This document shows, one piece after another, positions 38,193 to 47,599 of a DNA stretch of 64,000 bases. Below the pieces are notes generated by a model. It had not been told where the DNA came from. It did no database searches and saw only the letters and a program-made list of their open reading frames with translations. Origin of the DNA: Trichosphaerium sp. ATCC 40318. Lineage: Eukaryota > Discosea > Flabellinia > Trichosidae. The first letter of the stretch is position 1, and every line of letters begins with the position of its first letter. The stretch lies in NCBI GenBank assembly GCA_038496445.1, contig JALMLS010000166.1, positions 1 to 64,000 of the forward strand. Reading direction: 5' to 3'. The position numbers and the translations under genes were made by a program.

Positions 38193-39750
38193 CTACTTGG
38201 ATTGTGATGAATCAGAATCATAACGACGCCTCTTTCTTGCTCTTCCATCGCTACTAGACGAAGAAGAAGAGCGAGAAGAAGAACGACTCCTAGAACGAGA
38301 AGAAGACGAAGAAGAACCAGACCTAGATGACGAAGGTGATCTTGATCGTCGTCTTCTTGGAGGACTTCTTCGTCGACCTCTTCGAGGACTATATGCTGGC
38401 CTACAAAAAACGATAAGTACAACTGAAAACAAGCACAAAAAAAAAGCTGTCTAAATTGCGTCACGCACCTTCTTCTGTCGTCTCTACGACGTATAGGCGA
38501 CCGTCTACCTCTAGGCGGGGATCTAGAGCGATCACCACGAGTATCACGCTTATCTACAGCACTCTTTTCATTCGTTTTTTCAACTTCCTTACGCTCAGGA
38601 GAAGCCTCCTTCTTCACCTCCTCCTTTTTCACCTCATCCTTACGATCTCTATTACTCCTGCTTGAACTTCTTGCACGCTTGCTCTCTGAAGGCCTTTCTC
38701 TGCTCTTTTCATCACGTCCACGACGATCTCTATTATCACGACCTCTATCTCTATCATCACGCCTTCTATCAGCTGGACGTCTATCTCTGTCGCCGAATCT
38801 ATCACGGTTATTCCGCTCAGGACTTGGTCTGGATCTCTTAATGCCTCGTCTGTCTGGAGAGCGATCTCTCCTATCCCTATCGCCATTGTATCGTCGCACA
38901 GGTGAACGTCTGTCTTCAGAGCGGTTGCGAGCATCTCGTGCCGGTTTATCGTCCGATTCACGCGTAAATCGGTCTCCAGTGTTACCAACAAGGCGTCCTT
39001 CTCTCTCAGCCCTTCTACGGTGTTTACGCTCTGATTTTTCGCGTTTCAAACGCTTGGCATCTGCTTCTAGACGTGCTTGCATCCTGGCTTTTTTGGCCTC
39101 CTCTTGGCGTTCTCGGTCAAATGCATAGCCTTGTTCGTAGTTTGTGTCGATTCCAAGGGCGTTAGCCATAGATGTCATTTGTTTTTCTTTTCTTGCTGCT
39201 AACGTGTGAGAATCGGTCCTAGTAACGTGTGAGAACTACCTTAGGCGAATAGGGTGATTTTCATAGTGAAAGGTCTCAACTTACTTTTTTCTGTTTCGTT
39301 GGCGTTCCTTTTGGTCCAATGCTGCCTCTTCTTGCTCAAACTTCTTTCTTTGCTTATCCATTTCAGCATCAATGGCTTCTTGTGGTAATCTGTGATTAAA
39401 AAAGGTCAGATGGTACACAAACGCTACAAGTAGGCATATACGACGACGTAGATCGTTCGAAATTGTGAATAACAGCTCAATTTAAAATTAACTGCTCAAA
39501 CGCACCCTGAGTCTAATAAATCTTGTTCCTCGGCCCATTCGAGTAGTTTAATTTCTATTTGCCTCTTTTTATCGTGTGCTAATATTGCTTTGTCTGGTTT
39601 ACGTTGACGTGGTTTAGCTGCGTCGTCCAGGTTATCAGTTCTGAAGTGACTAATATTCTTTTTCCATGACGGCAAGCTAGCCCAATTGCGCTGCACATAA
39701 CCACTTGTACCAGAACCCCTAGGGGTACGCAATCCAATACCGTTGTACAT
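38193..39750 (-). CDS. SRRM2/Cwc21-like spliceosomal protein
   Basis: Four exons (39506-39750, 39285-39389, 38469-39218, 38193-38400) join to 435 residues. The N-terminus [20 protein letters not shown] is the signature of Cwc21/SRRM2, which in yeast and human spliceosomes binds Prp8 and Snu114 near the catalytic centre. The cwf21 motif follows ([20 protein letters not shown], then [16 protein letters not shown]), then [14 protein letters not shown] as in SRRM2. The C-terminal 250 residues are Arg/Asp/Ser-rich, ending in a serine run with RS dipeptides. Much shorter than human SRRM2, longer than yeast Cwc21. The exon 3 acceptor is at 39219 (CTAG); nearer AGs break the frame. Confidence 0.93.
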
Positions 39751-40138
39751 TCGCTCAAATGCAAAGCTGTTTCGCCAGAAACTGACTTAAACCAGAGATA
39801 AGTCTAGTTAGCTGTCGTTACTCACATTTCAATGTTCTTGCAGTTCTGTATTGTAGAGATTATAAGCGCTTGGCATTTATTCAAAGTGCAATCAAAACGA
39901 ACGTTTGGGTTTGCTAGAGATGGAGAAAGCAACAACGAGACATCTCAATGTCATGCCGAAGAAAAGTCCATCAAGCAACTACTCGTACACATAACCATCA
40001 CGTGTTACGTTACCGTTACAACAACCTCCCCTATTAATACTTCAATCATATTGTAGGTACACAACTCATTCATGAGCGTAGGATTGACTTACGCCTTGTT
40101 TTTCATGAAAAAACAAAAAGTTACATTTATCCAAGAGC
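39751..40138. other. Intergenic, divergent promoter region
   Basis: Between the SRRM2-like start (minus) and the candidate selenoprotein (plus). No other gene seen. Confidence 0.4.
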
Positions 40139-40369
40139 ATGTGTCACAAAACAAAATGTAAACAGTGTAAAAAATGGACCTGGACAGGATGAGGGTTACA
40201 TATTGAGTTTGCGCTTCGTGGTGTTGCACCTGAGAAGCGTTGTACTTGCCCTCCACCAGAGAAAGGATATAAGGGTTTTCTAGGTGGTGTAGTGCGCCGT
40301 ATACTTACTGGCGGCAAAGAACCGAGCACTGGAACATCCGCAGAAACTAATTCAACCGAACCTACATGA
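40139..40369 (+). CDS. Candidate selenoprotein, small CxxC/GUGxH protein
   Basis: A single frame from ATG 40139 runs 76 codons if the TGA at 40190-40192 (codon 18) is read as selenocysteine, to a TGA stop at 40367-40369. The protein begins MCHKTKCKQCKKWTWTG, then U18, then GLHIEFALRGVAPEKRCTCP. This fits a small conserved family I recall with the pattern C-x2-C-x-K-x-T-W-x-G-C-G-x-H-...-R-C-x-C; the TGA sits exactly at the Cys of G-C-G. A SECIS-like stem-loop follows in the 3' region (40410-40487). Without recoding the product would be 17 residues. A zinc- or thiol-redox role is likely. The C-terminal 35 residues are Gly/Thr/Glu-rich. Confidence 0.8.
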
Positions 40370-40409
40370 AAACGTACCTTACGTACAAAAATAACTAATA
40401 TATGCGATT

Positions 40410-40487
40410 GGTGGCTATAATCCATGATGTTACAGGTAACAAACCGAAATGGCTTACTTGTACTGAAGAAACCATTTTATGGCTACC
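40410..40487 (+). promoter_or_regulatory. SECIS element (type II-like)
   Basis: Lower helix ggtggctataa (40410-40420) pairs with ttatggctacc (about 40477-40487) with two G-T/T-G wobbles. The SECIS core is present: ATGA at 40424-40427 opposite TGA at 40464-40466, giving the tandem G.A pairs. The upper helix pairs acaggtaa (40432-40439, after a bulged T) with ttacttgt (40454-40461), plus two pairs near the core. An unpaired AAA (40441-40443) sits 13 nt after ATGA, followed by a possible mini-stem cc/gg. All main SECIS landmarks are in order, 41 nt after the stop codon. Confidence 0.8.
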
Positions 40488-40737
40488 AACACGCTGTTTA
40501 ATGTATAAAAAACCAATATAAACAACTACTACGAACAAAAAAAATCGACGGGTTATCCCTGACCTTGTGTACCTCAGTACGCTTTCACACTTGTACATAC
40601 GTCTCGATCATATGGTCAACTTGTTGAAAGCAAAATCTGGTGACGTTTTATTTGGCATTTTTTAAACAAGTCGTTCACAGATTGCGTGTTACACATTCTC
40701 CCTGTATCGTGTCGCTTGGGTGTAACCATTTGATGAT

Positions 40738-41078
40738 TTACGGGCTCTCAGCGTACTTTATGTACTCTTCCAAGGAAATAGCGCCCTAATCGGATTAAAA
40801 CCAGTTAAACGAATATTAATCATCTAGTTACGTCTTTGTTAGCGTCTACAGTATCAAAAGCCATCTTTGTCATTGGTTTAATATCAGCTTCACCCACACC
40901 ACATTTTTTGAGCATCTAAGCACGTCAACTAACGTACTGATACCAGTACTTTGTATTAATAAGTGTGACATACAACTTCAAGCTCATCAGGCGTTATCTG
41001 ACCATCATTGTTGAGATCAGCCTCGCGGAAGCCAGCTTTTATTACTTCTAGTTGAGCTGCTGTCAAAGGTGTTGCCAT
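40738..41078 (-). CDS. Small EF-hand calcium-binding protein
   Basis: Three exons (40974-41078, 40832-40915, 40738-40785) join to 78 residues. Two EF-hand loops are visible: DLNNDGQITPDE (residues about 21-32) and DANKDGAISLEE, the second split by an intron after its Asp. Both loops keep Asp at positions 1, 3 or 5 and Glu at 12, so both should bind calcium. No signal peptide or membrane segment. It is the size of a single EF-hand pair (half of calmodulin), like S100-, parvalbumin- or CBP-type sensors. Confidence 0.88.
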
Positions 41079-41198
41079 AATTGTACTTTTTGAAATTATT
41101 TTATGAATGAGATTTGGCTTCAATTACGTATTTCAACGTCAAAATCCGGTTTTGTGTTTCAAGAGTCAAAATATTTATTAACGGGTTATTACACGGTG

Positions 41199-42162
41199 TT
41201 AATGTCTCTCAACTCTGATGTCAGCGCACATGTAGAATACAGGTGGAGCATTTGGATTCTTTGTTACATAGCGGACACCAAGAACAGCATGTTGGGTAGG
41301 GACACTAATGAAGCAAGTCAAAACAAAACTCAGACAAGAAAAGATAATTTTTTTGAAAACAAAAAAAGTCACGTGACAATTTAAGAAAAACGGTTGATCG
41401 GCGTACTCTGGCATTCTTACTTCTTCAGTGTAAATAGTGAGAGAAGGCGTTCCAGTATCAGGTACAGTCTAGGCAATACAGTCATAAAAAAAATCTTACT
41501 AGTTTGTCTCGTACCTTTAAAATTTTTCCAGTTGGCTCTCCAGCGACCTGTTACAAATTTGTGTTAGCTGAACTTCTATTCACTTATGCTACGTACAGTG
41601 TAGGTGATTACGAACATACCAGGCGTTGCAGCGACCCAATGATCTTGGTTCTAAACGACTATAAGACACAACGGTTTTTTTATCTCATCAAAAGTTTTTG
41701 GTGTTTGTTTTCGTACCTTTTGGAAGATAATGCTTGCGTTCTTTCCTGCTTCGTAAGAAATCATTGGGTTATCAGCTGGTACACCACCACAAGGTCCAGT
41801 GAGAAGAATACAATCACCAGACGCTAAAATTCATGAGAAAAAAGCTAATTAGTAAAAGACTTGGGGAAAAGACGCGATACATCCGTTTTTCGGCATTCTA
41901 GCGCCGAAACGCTAGGAGATTACCCTTTTTGATAATCTACGCCTGGATGGAGGTGAAGTTGACACTTCTTACGAACTTTACAGCTGCCAAAAGGGGTTCT
42001 GTTGCCAACGCTTTCTCAGGAAAATACAGCGAGATTTGTTGGTTTTAGCGACCACGTACCGGCTTTGTTAACGTTGGAAAGAGACCCACGTTGGTGAGGA
42101 GAAAGGATGCATACGTGAGCAGACGCGAGACACAAGAAGACGGACAAGAGGAAGAGCTTCAT
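41199..42162 (-). CDS. Small secreted protein with N-terminal histidine after signal peptide
   Basis: Six exons (42060-42162, 41717-41823, 41612-41650, 41515-41547, 41407-41468, 41199-41304) join to 149 residues. The signal peptide MKLFLLSVFLCLASA is followed directly by HVCILSPHQRGS, so cleavage would expose a His at the new N-terminus. Later segments (CILLTGPCGGVPAD, KNQDHWVAATPG, VPDTGTPSLTIYT, NPNAPPVFYMCADI) match a family of short secreted eukaryotic proteins I recall. The mature N-terminal His resembles the copper histidine brace of LPMO/BIM1-type proteins. Four Cys suggest two disulphides. I chose the second Met (MKLF) as start because the first adds a hydrophilic 11-residue leader. 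Confidence 0.83.
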
Positions 42163-43130
42163 AGCTGAGGTGAGGTATGAATTCGTTAAAGACATCATTT
42201 GACCTTCCTTTTCGCGAGTTTTTATCACGTGACTGTGTTATGCCACTTTTGGACTTTAGAACTCTCGAATAGGAGACCACAAAATAGGCCTCTCTAAACA
42301 GCTGGTTCTAACATCCTTTGCAGGACGTTTCGAGCTGATTTAGTAAAACGTGTCACAAAGTGAACGTAACGATTGCATAGGTGATTTTAGGTTTACAGCG
42401 CTCAAAACTACTTGGGAATTTTAAACAGGTATGTAGGCTATTATGGCGCTTTGTCCAGTTTTTATGCCTTTTCGGTTTGAAAAACGTGATCCAAACGTTA
42501 AGGCGGGAATTCTCCTTGAGCCGTTAGACCAAACTTATTGCTCCTATATTAATCAATTTTAGGCACGTTCTACACGTTCACACACCTTAAACAGGGTTGT
42601 AGGCTCGTTAAAGCCAACTTGCACAAACCCATTTCTTATCAATGTTTGCCTACTAAGTTCCACGTTTTTGTCCGTACATGGTGTTAGTCACGGCGATGTG
42701 TAAGTTCATTCATTCATTTAATTACTCAGCTCTACGGGAAACCAATTCGAACCCTAGTTGAATGGCACCAAACACCATCACTAACTAACACGACAATCTC
42801 ATCTCACTTAAATTACAACTAGTTTTCAGTCATGTTAAAAGGTTGATACTTTACAACGAAACGTTCACATAAGCAACTCAAATATCATACGAAACGCGTT
42901 GAAACACGCCTCTATCAATCATTTACATCGATCTAAGATACTTTGGGGTTCATTTGAGAATCCCACAATATATTTTTTGGATAGAATCACAGCTATAAAA
43001 CTATTTTTGGACAATTCTACAAGTGGAAGCAGCAAGGGGCAAACACAACTTAAAACCCTTGGTTCACCTGCTTCCATTGTAGCGATTTGATAATCTCTCA
43101 GTACACATATATACTCATGTTAAGACTTAC
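42163..43130. other. Intergenic, nearly 1 kb, no protein gene seen
   Basis: No open frame with splice pattern. It leads into the two structured-RNA candidates, so it may contain their promoter. Confidence 0.4.
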
Positions 43131-43208
43131 GAAACTGGAAAGCGCTGGTGCAGTTTCTAAGTAACGAAAGACTAATAAACCACGGTGTTCTAGTGCTCAC
43201 CGTTAGTC
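43131..43208 (+). ncRNA. Two-hairpin structured RNA candidate, copy 1
   Basis: Hairpin A: gaaactg (43131-43137) pairs with cagtttc (43151-43157) around the 13-base loop gaaagcgctggtg. Hairpin B: gacta (43170-43174) pairs with tagtc (43204-43208), and inside it acggtg (43182-43187) pairs with caccgt (43198-43203). The same two-hairpin layout occurs in copy 2 with compensating changes. Strand is uncertain since both strands can fold. RNA class unknown. Confidence 0.55.
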
Positions 43209-43274
43209 ACCACAGAGATCCTTCAGAATTTTCTCTCATTTACAAATACAATTTCCTGACATGTCGACAACCCT

Positions 43275-43350
43275 GGAGCTGGAAAGCGCTGGTGCAGCTC
43301 CTAAAATAGTCGAGGACTTATAACCGGTATTCTGGTGCATACCGTAGTCC
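43275..43350 (+). ncRNA. Two-hairpin structured RNA candidate, copy 2
   Basis: Hairpin A: ggagctg (43275-43281) pairs with cagctcc (43295-43301) around the identical loop gaaagcgctggtg. Hairpin B: ggact (43314-43318) pairs with agtcc (43346-43350), and cggtat (43325-43330) pairs with ataccg (43339-43344). Stem bases differ from copy 1 at several pairs, all keeping pairing, while loop A is unchanged. Confidence 0.55.
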
Positions 43351-43994
43351 TAAATGGAGTATGTGTTGTGGATCATCGTTTCGTTATTTTTTGTTTCTCA
43401 AACTTACAAAATCTTGTTTTCAGGATGGTCACTGCTTTTGACTCTTTTCAACAAGCCTATCAAGTATATATGAACAAAAGAATAGCCAAGACAATCAATG
43501 AAGATAATTAAGTAAACTACAGGTGTACTGTGAAGTGTGGCCAGTTGTTTTTGAAGGAATTCCCATATTCGTACTTCAATCCGTTTGACATGCATAGCTT
43601 ATAGTTGTTTCTCAAGCCTTTGTTCAATAGAATACGGAAGCAATCGTAGGCTATTCCATTGTAGAAGGATAGGCTTTCTTGACTGCACGTGCGAAACTGT
43701 TCTCTGAACTCTGTCATGGATTGTACCCTTACTCTGTTTTTCACGTACCACTAAACGGGATATTGGTGCGTAACGGTCGCAACTGGTCGAGTCTGTCTCA
43801 AAAAAGTTCAACAAATACCAAAAAACTGAGTCAATGGGTTTCTGTGCTGAGCGAATATTCTTTGCGCACATCAAAAGAAGTTGTAAAGAAAACACACAGA
43901 ATGACATCTAGCACAGAAAGCGGCTTGAATGACAGGTATAAAAGTTAATTAACATCTTAATCGTTCTAAAAACTATGATTTAAGCACTAAAACA
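43351..43994. other. Intergenic with an uncertain minus-strand frame
   Basis: A 75-codon minus-strand frame at 43517-43744 (MTEFREQFRTCSQESLSFYNG..) has reasonable composition but no family match or clear splice partners. The remainder is promoter DNA of the next LRR gene. Confidence 0.3.
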
Positions 43995-45563
43995 ATGTTA
44001 TTGGGCATGCCTATCGAGATTTTATCGACTATTATGAGCTATACAACAACTGGTCGATTTGCAGTTTGTCAAACATGCCATCTCCTTTCATCTATCATTC
44101 ACGATATCATCGGTTACGATAGTGTCAGAATAACGACATCTGAACAAGCTCTTCAAGTTTTAACACACCAAGGCATAATGAAACACACAGCAATTACGTT
44201 AGTTGGTAATGAAGAAACCGGGTTCCCTTCCAACAATCTCGTCGAACAATTCGCAGGAGTTCATACCATAAAACTCGATTCTTGCAGACACATCACATAT
44301 AAAAGCATAAAAGCTCTTTCAGGTGTTCACACCATCGACTTTTGTCGTACTTCAGTTACAGATGAGTGTGTTAAAGCACTCAAAGGTGTTCATACTATCA
44401 ATCTCGCTTATTTGAGGAGTATAACAGATGCAAGTGTTGCAACACTTGCAGGAGTTCATACCATAAACCTGGATATAACACGTGTAACAGATAAAAGTAT
44501 TAAAGCACTCAAAGGTGTCCATACTATTCATCTTGATGATACTAGTGTTACAGATGAAGGCATTGGGTTTCTTAAGGGAGTTCATACTATTTACTTAAAT
44601 GGCACTGATGTAACAGATAAAGGATTGAAAGTTCTTGGCAGTGCTGGAGTACATGCCATTCAACTTAATGCAACCAAAGTGACAGATGAGGGTATAAGTG
44701 CACTCAAAGGTGTTCATACTGTCTCTCTCGGCCATACATCAGTTACCGATGAAGGCATTAAAGCACTCAAAGGTGTTCATACTATCGACCTCAGTAGTAC
44801 ATCAGTTACAGATGAAGGCATTAAAGCGCTCAAAGGTGTTCATACTATTGACCTCAGTAGTACATCAGTTACAGATGAAGGCATTAAAGCGCTCAAAGGT
44901 GTTCATACTATCGACCTCAGTAGTACATCAATTACAGATGAAGGCATTAAAGCGCTCAAAGGTGTTCATACTATCTGGCTCACCCATACATCAGTTACAG
45001 ATGAAGGCATTAAAGCGCTCAAAGGTGTTCATACTATCGACCTTGGGTACACTATGGTATCAGATGAAGCAATCAAAAGTCTTAATGGTGTGCACACAAT
45101 AGACATTGCTGCTTGTGATAACATAACTATTGAAGGAATAAAAGCGCTGAAAGGAGCACATACGATTACCATAAGTGGTTCTAGTGATAAGGGAATATAT
45201 GACAGAGAAAAAAATAAATGGTTTCCAGAGTTCAATGGGGAAGGTATGAAAGACGAATGGCTTCAACACCTTTCTGATACAAACACACTGTTTATTATTA
45301 ATGGTCAAAATGCGTTTACTGATGATGGAATCAAAGCATTGACAAATGTCAAAGTACTTGTTCTGTATGAGTGCAATGCAATAACAGGTGATGGGTTTTC
45401 AACATTAGTCAACCTTGAACAAATCACTTTGACTCGTTGTTCTGAAATAACAGATTCGGGCTTGAAACGCTTGCACTCTGTGAAGCGTATTAATGTGAGG
45501 AATTGTAGACATATTACAAAAGAGGGTGTTAAGGCAATGGGAGGTAGATGTACCTACAGGTAA
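43995..45563 (+). CDS. F-box-like LRR protein with recent repeat expansion
   Basis: Intronless 522-codon gene. The N-terminus (MPIEILSTIMSYTTTGRFAV) is F-box-like; from residue 80 on come about 18 LRR units of ~21-23 residues. Five units at 44742-45056 are an almost perfect 63-bp tandem repeat encoding VTDEGIKALKGVHTIDLSSTS, so the array grew recently. A non-LRR insert (SSDKGIYDREKNKWFPEF, around residue 400) interrupts the solenoid before three further repeats. Probable role: substrate receptor of an SCF ubiquitin ligase. Same family as 26074-27051 (which has an intron after its ATG). Absence of introns in this intron-rich genome hints at retroposition or horizontal transfer. Confidence 0.87.
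   Translation: MLLGMPIEILSTIMSYTTTGRFAVCQTCHLLSSIIHDIIGYDSVRITTSEQALQVLTHQGIMKHTAITLVGNEETGFPSNNLVEQFAGVHTIKLDSCRHITYKSIKALSGVHTIDFCRTSVTDECVKALKGVHTINLAYLRSITDASVATLAGVHTINLDITRVTDKSIKALKGVHTIHLDDTSVTDEGIGFLKGVHTIYLNGTDVTDKGLKVLGSAGVHAIQLNATKVTDEGISALKGVHTVSLGHTSVTDEGIKALKGVHTIDLSSTSVTDEGIKALKGVHTIDLSSTSVTDEGIKALKGVHTIDLSSTSITDEGIKALKGVHTIWLTHTSVTDEGIKALKGVHTIDLGYTMVSDEAIKSLNGVHTIDIAACDNITIEGIKALKGAHTITISGSSDKGIYDREKNKWFPEFNGEGMKDEWLQHLSDTNTLFIINGQNAFTDDGIKALTNVKVLVLYECNAITGDGFSTLVNLEQITLTRCSEITDSGLKRLHSVKRINVRNCRHITKEGVKAMGGRCTYR
44742..45056 (+). repeat. Five 63-bp tandem coding repeats
   Basis: Unit starts at 44742, 44805, 44868, 44931 and 44994. Units differ by only a few bases each, mainly in the variable positions of the LRR beta-strand. 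Source of likely copy-number variation between strains. Confidence 0.9.
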
Positions 45564-46118
45564 TTCTAGAAAAGTTGAGAAAATAATCCATGGGATAATA
45601 CTGTTGAAGTCTTTTTTTTTTTTTGATATGTAAAAGAGACATTTAAATAAAGTCAAACATCTCTTTTTATTCGATTTTGACAACAACACTGACACGTTGA
45701 TTTGTACCCCAAATTAGTCATTATGGAGTGGATTTAGGATAAGCGGCCACATGACTGTGTCAATGATTTGCAACAATTCACACTTCATCTAATAAGATTG
45801 ACAACTATAGAAGGTTAGGTGTTTTAGCTGGTTACTACATTTTGATGAGAAGTATTTTTTTCTTGGATAATTAATGAGAACTTTGAAATCAATGGTCCAA
45901 CAATGCAAGGAACCCAAGACATATTTTTCTTTTATCTCCTTCACGTGTTGATTTAAGGTACTCCTTACTTTTTACCATTGACAAAAACTAAGCACAACAT
46001 GTACAACAAAAAAAACACAAGGTAATGTACTATTTGATACAAGATTCTATAGTGGCTCTTCATGTGGGATAAATGATGTTTCCAAGTCTACCTTTTTGTT
46101 ACATTTTCCAAATTTCCT
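45564..46118. other. Intergenic between converging genes
   Basis: Poly-T at 45611-45624; no supported frame. Confidence 0.45.
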
Positions 46119-47095
46119 TTATAGCTCTACACATTCTAAACGAAAGCTATGTTGAGCTAATACACCATCTAGGTTCCAACTTTTATATTCGCCTTTTGAT
46201 ATACCTTTAACATAGAAACAATGGATTCTTAACTGCCCATTACGATACCAAACTTTATACTCTCCATGCTTTAATCTGTCTTTAAAATAGCAGTGTTCTT
46301 CAAGTTGACCAGTTTCAAACCAACGCTTATACTCGCCATGAATAACACTAGTAGTCTTATTATAGTATGGTTTACGATGATTTTTTGCACGTGGTATATA
46401 ACCAGGTGTATCAACAAAACACTTGTAGGAATACTTGGCTTTCATTAAGCCATATCGGTATAACATATAGTCTCCTTCAAGCTCACCCTTGTTAAACCAA
46501 CAGTGCTTTCTTAGATTACCTGAATCATCATATTTCTTATACTCTCCATGGTATAGTTGAAATCTATGGACATTTTCATGGCAACAACCTGTGTTCATTG
46601 CAAAACAATGGACAACAAGTTGATTGGTTTTTTTTTTAATTTTCTTGCACTCTCCACAAATCCTTCCTTCCTTCATTTGATAACTATCAATGAACTCTTG
46701 GCTATAAACGGTCAATAACCCGTCTTTTTGACCTTGTTTGTAAAAGCAAGACTCTAGAATCTGTCCATCACGCACTGAGTAAGTCAAAAATTCACCATTC
46801 TTTCTACCTTTCTTTGTTGTAAACTCCTGTTGTTCTCAATGATCCATTTGCTTGAAAAACCAAGAATCTGCCATGTTTTACGCCCTGTTTGTAGAACCCT
46901 TCCTTGTATTTAGCTCCAGATGGGTACCATTTACGGTAGTGATAGAGATAGCCTTTGTTTCTTCTTTTACCATGTCTGTTGTACCGTTCGACCGCTAATT
47001 GGCCATTTGGGTGCCATTTACGCTCCCAACCAGCTGTGGTACCATTTTTGAACTTGGTTTCAACATGTTTCGCTCCATCGGAACAGTGTATTCTC
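46119..47095 (-). pseudogene. MORN-type repeat gene with a frameshift
   Basis: The 3' part (46119-46790) encodes about ten MORN-variant repeats (HGEYKRWFETGQLEEHCYF, HGEYKVWYRNGQLRIHCFY, KGEYKSWNLDGVLAQHSF). The 5' part (about 46812-47095) continues the repeats in another frame (WERKWHPNGQLAVERYN, YRKWYPSGAKYKEGFYK, GRFLVFQANGSLRTTG) and hits a stop at 46804-46815, where a one-base slip would rejoin the frames. No Met start or upstream exon is found for the 5' part. MORN variants of this form are, as I recall, frequent in Marseillevirus-like giant viruses and amoebae. Either a decaying gene or an assembly indel. Confidence 0.7.
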
Positions 47096-47167
47096 AGAAA
47101 ATTCCGACTGAAAAATTCCGAAAAAATAGAAATGTTCCGAATTTGTTCGACAAAAAAAAATAAGCGT

Positions 47168-47490
47168 TTATTTGTTACAGTTGTGGTTCATCGATTTTTT
47201 GTTGTCATCCACAGTTTTAATAGCTTCTGTTACTTGTGGCAAGTCAATTAAACCATCATTTTCTTGTCCATTTTGTGCCGCTTGTTTGAAAATAGCTCCC
47301 ATTCTTGCTATAAAACCTGCGCGTAGTGTTGGGTGCTCGTTTGGTATAATACCTAGCTCACTACAATAGCCTTCGAACAATTCATTCAATGCGTCTGTTG
47401 GTAGTACATTAGGCTCCTATGCGTTTATATTAGTTTATAACTACAATAAGCGCAAATACATACATTATCGCTGTTTTGGTGGTCGGACAT
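47168..47490 (-). CDS. Small hypothetical protein
   Basis: Two exons (47464-47490, 47168-47416) join in phase to 91 residues: MSDHQNSDN then EPNVLPTDALNELFEGYCS, a helix-rich middle (LRAGFIARMGAIFKQAAQN) and a Lys/Asn-rich end. The GTATGT donor and ATAG acceptor fit the local pattern. No family recognised; no signal peptide or membrane helix. Confidence 0.6.
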
Positions 47491-47599
47491 GTATGCTGCG
47501 TTGTGTGGTAGTGTTTGTAAAGTAATGTCTTTTTGGCGGCAAACGCTTTTATTTACTTAACTTAAACACATAAGTAATGCCAAATAAATTATTTTGAAC

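Noticed and set aside
42730-42765. tRNA-like T-loop (ttcgaaccc)
   Set aside because: No matching T-stem, anticodon or acceptor stem around it.
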